DNA from: Bacillota bacterium
Lineage (GTDB): Bacteria; Bacillota; Clostridia; Saccharofermentanales; Saccharofermentanaceae
Direction: 5' to 3'
Assembly (NCBI GenBank): GCA_023397475.1
Contig: JAEWUD010000053.1
Location: 1 to 44,492 of the forward strand
Length of the DNA: 44,492 nt
Shown here: one piece after another, positions 43,814 to 44,492 of the stretch
Position numbering within the stretch: the first letter of the stretch is position 1
Layout of the letters: the number at the start of each line of letters is the position of its first letter
Notes under the pieces: generated by a model
Databases searched by the model: none
What the model was told of the DNA's origin: nothing
The model's input: the letters and a program-made list of their open reading frames with translations, nothing else
Position numbers and translations under genes: made by a program

Positions 43814-44114
43814 TGATGTTGTAGCGCCTAAGTAGCGAGGGGTCGGCTTTGATCAAGCTCAGCATCCTGCGAGCGGTCCCAATCGGCACATTCCTGCCAG
43901 ACTCCCATGCTTCCACTGTTTTTATCGAAACACCCATTACGGCAGCAAAAGTAGCTTGCGTCATTTGCAGAGAATTTCGTACGTTCTTGATCTCCAGTGC
44001 ATTGAACTCAGGAGCGGGATTTACTGTGTATTTGGCAGTTCTTGCCTTAACCTTGCCCTGCTCATATCCAACGGCTTCATCTAAGCCAGTAATAATGCTC
44101 TTATAAACATCCAT
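43803..44114 (-). CDS. XRE antitoxin, HigA2/NadS-like (103 aa)
   Basis: From MDVYKSIITGLDEAVGYEQG, an N-terminal arm and a C-terminal HTH (VRNSLQMTQATFAAVMGVSI, KTVEAWESGRNVPIGTARRM). GGAG lies about 9 nt before ATG 44114; ATGs at 44120 and 44129 are also possible. It follows a truncated toxin gene by 33 bp. Probably functional as a DNA-binding protein even though its toxin seems broken. Its 3' end overlaps the ATPase remnant. Confidence 0.85.
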   Translation of the reverse strand: MDVYKSIITGLDEAVGYEQGKVKARTAKYTVNPAPEFNALEIKNVRNSLQMTQATFAAVMGVSIKTVEAWESGRNVPIGTARRMLSLIKADPSLLRRYNIISR

Positions 44115-44147
44115 ATTCATTAACTCCATTCTGGTCTTGTATTCTTT

Positions 44148-44360
44148 CTATTTCATTGTATCAGCAAGAATACGAAGTAAGTTTCTGATGCTGTTCCGCT
44201 CTTCTTGGCTTAGGTTGTCTTTCTCGCTCTTAGCATATGTGGTTATGAAATAGATACGTTTGTATGCTGCAAAATCAACATAGCACACTCGTGCGCTGCC
44301 ACTTTTCCCCCGATTGTCATATGCAACTCTGATTTTACGCAAGCCGCCTGTCCCTCGCAT
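44148..44360 (-). pseudogene. N-terminally truncated RelE-type toxin
   Basis: The frame reads RGTGGLRKIRVAYDNRGKSG, ARVCYVDFAAYKRIYFITTY and AKSEKDNLSQEERNSIRNLL, the C-terminal two-thirds of the RelE/HigB2 (NadS-partner) family, where GTGGLRK normally lies near residue 45-50. The frame stays open about 15 codons further up but without family similarity, and no ribosome binding site precedes the ATG. About 40 residues are missing, so the toxin is probably dead. Confidence 0.65.
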
Positions 44361-44435
44361 AATTAGTAAGCGTCCGATAAACGACGTCTTTAAAAATGAA
44401 ATGAACTATGGGACTCTCTAAGGAAGAACTATATG

Positions 44436-44492
44436 AGTAATCGCGAGTCTTGTAAAGACTGTGAAAGTAAACGCGAGAACTCATAAAGACTC
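44436..44492. repeat. Short repeat at the right edge
   Basis: CGCGAG...TAAAGACT occurs twice, about 32 bp apart (CGCGAGTCTTGTAAAGACT and CGCGAGAACTCATAAAGACT). The first copy holds the palindrome AGTCTT-N2-AAGACT-like. The sequence ends here, so it cannot be told whether an array continues. Confidence 0.4.

Overview
The window looks like chromosomal DNA of a fibre-degrading, probably anaerobic Bacillota (Clostridia). This rests on strong AGGAGG-type ribosome binding sites, sigma-A-like promoters, a YesM/YesN-type two-component pair beside a DUF624 (YesL-like) membrane protein, a LytTR/DUF3021 pair, and lipoprotein signal peptides. No rRNA, tRNA, transposase or CRISPR array was seen. Species cannot be named from the sequence.

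Region 1 (1-11422, all minus strand) is a hemicellulose-use locus. A carboxylesterase, a GH43 enzyme with a carbohydrate-binding-like tail and a GH51 arabinofuranosidase follow a promoter at about 11414. A GH10 xylanase, a YesL-like protein and the YesM kinase/YesN regulator follow a second promoter at about 6780-6808 and end at a terminator at 1083-1117. A sugar-type ABC solute-binding lipoprotein runs off the left edge. None of the hydrolases has a signal peptide, so they probably cut imported arabinoxylan oligosaccharides inside the cell, while YesMN senses sugar and controls uptake.

Region 2 (11.8-20.1 kb) holds an MBOAT acyltransferase with an AlgX/AlgJ-like partner (surface polysaccharide acetylation), a lipoprotein, a family of tandem paralogous membrane proteins with decayed extra copies, a MarR regulator with a clear operator, and a cysteine-rich DUF3795 protein.

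Region 3 (20.1-30.2 kb) has an XRE regulator behind an attenuator-like hairpin, a small overlapping antitoxin-like ORF, and a 2,176-residue surface protein with about 12 MBG-type repeats that is co-transcribed with its own PadR-type regulator.

Region 4 (30.2-37.5 kb) is a mixed accessory stretch: a DUF6985-like membrane protein, two alpha/beta hydrolases, LytTR plus DUF3021, and a NERD nuclease-SF1 helicase fusion.

Region 5 (37.5-44.5 kb) is the most unusual. It contains two arrays of a 75-bp hairpin repeat, a DUF4143 ATPase, a complete HigBA-like toxin-antitoxin pair, a multi-PAS HD-GYP protein, a second, damaged toxin-antitoxin pair, and gene remnants. The second array is followed by a shrunken copy of the sequence behind the first array, including a 26-residue piece of the DUF4143 ATPase gene. 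Array plus ATPase therefore seem to have been duplicated as one module. The hairpin stems vary between copies but keep base pairing. This repeat family is the best candidate for something undescribed. A second intergenic repeat family (130 bp, two hairpins per unit) lies at 19.9-20.1 and 29.9-30.1 kb.
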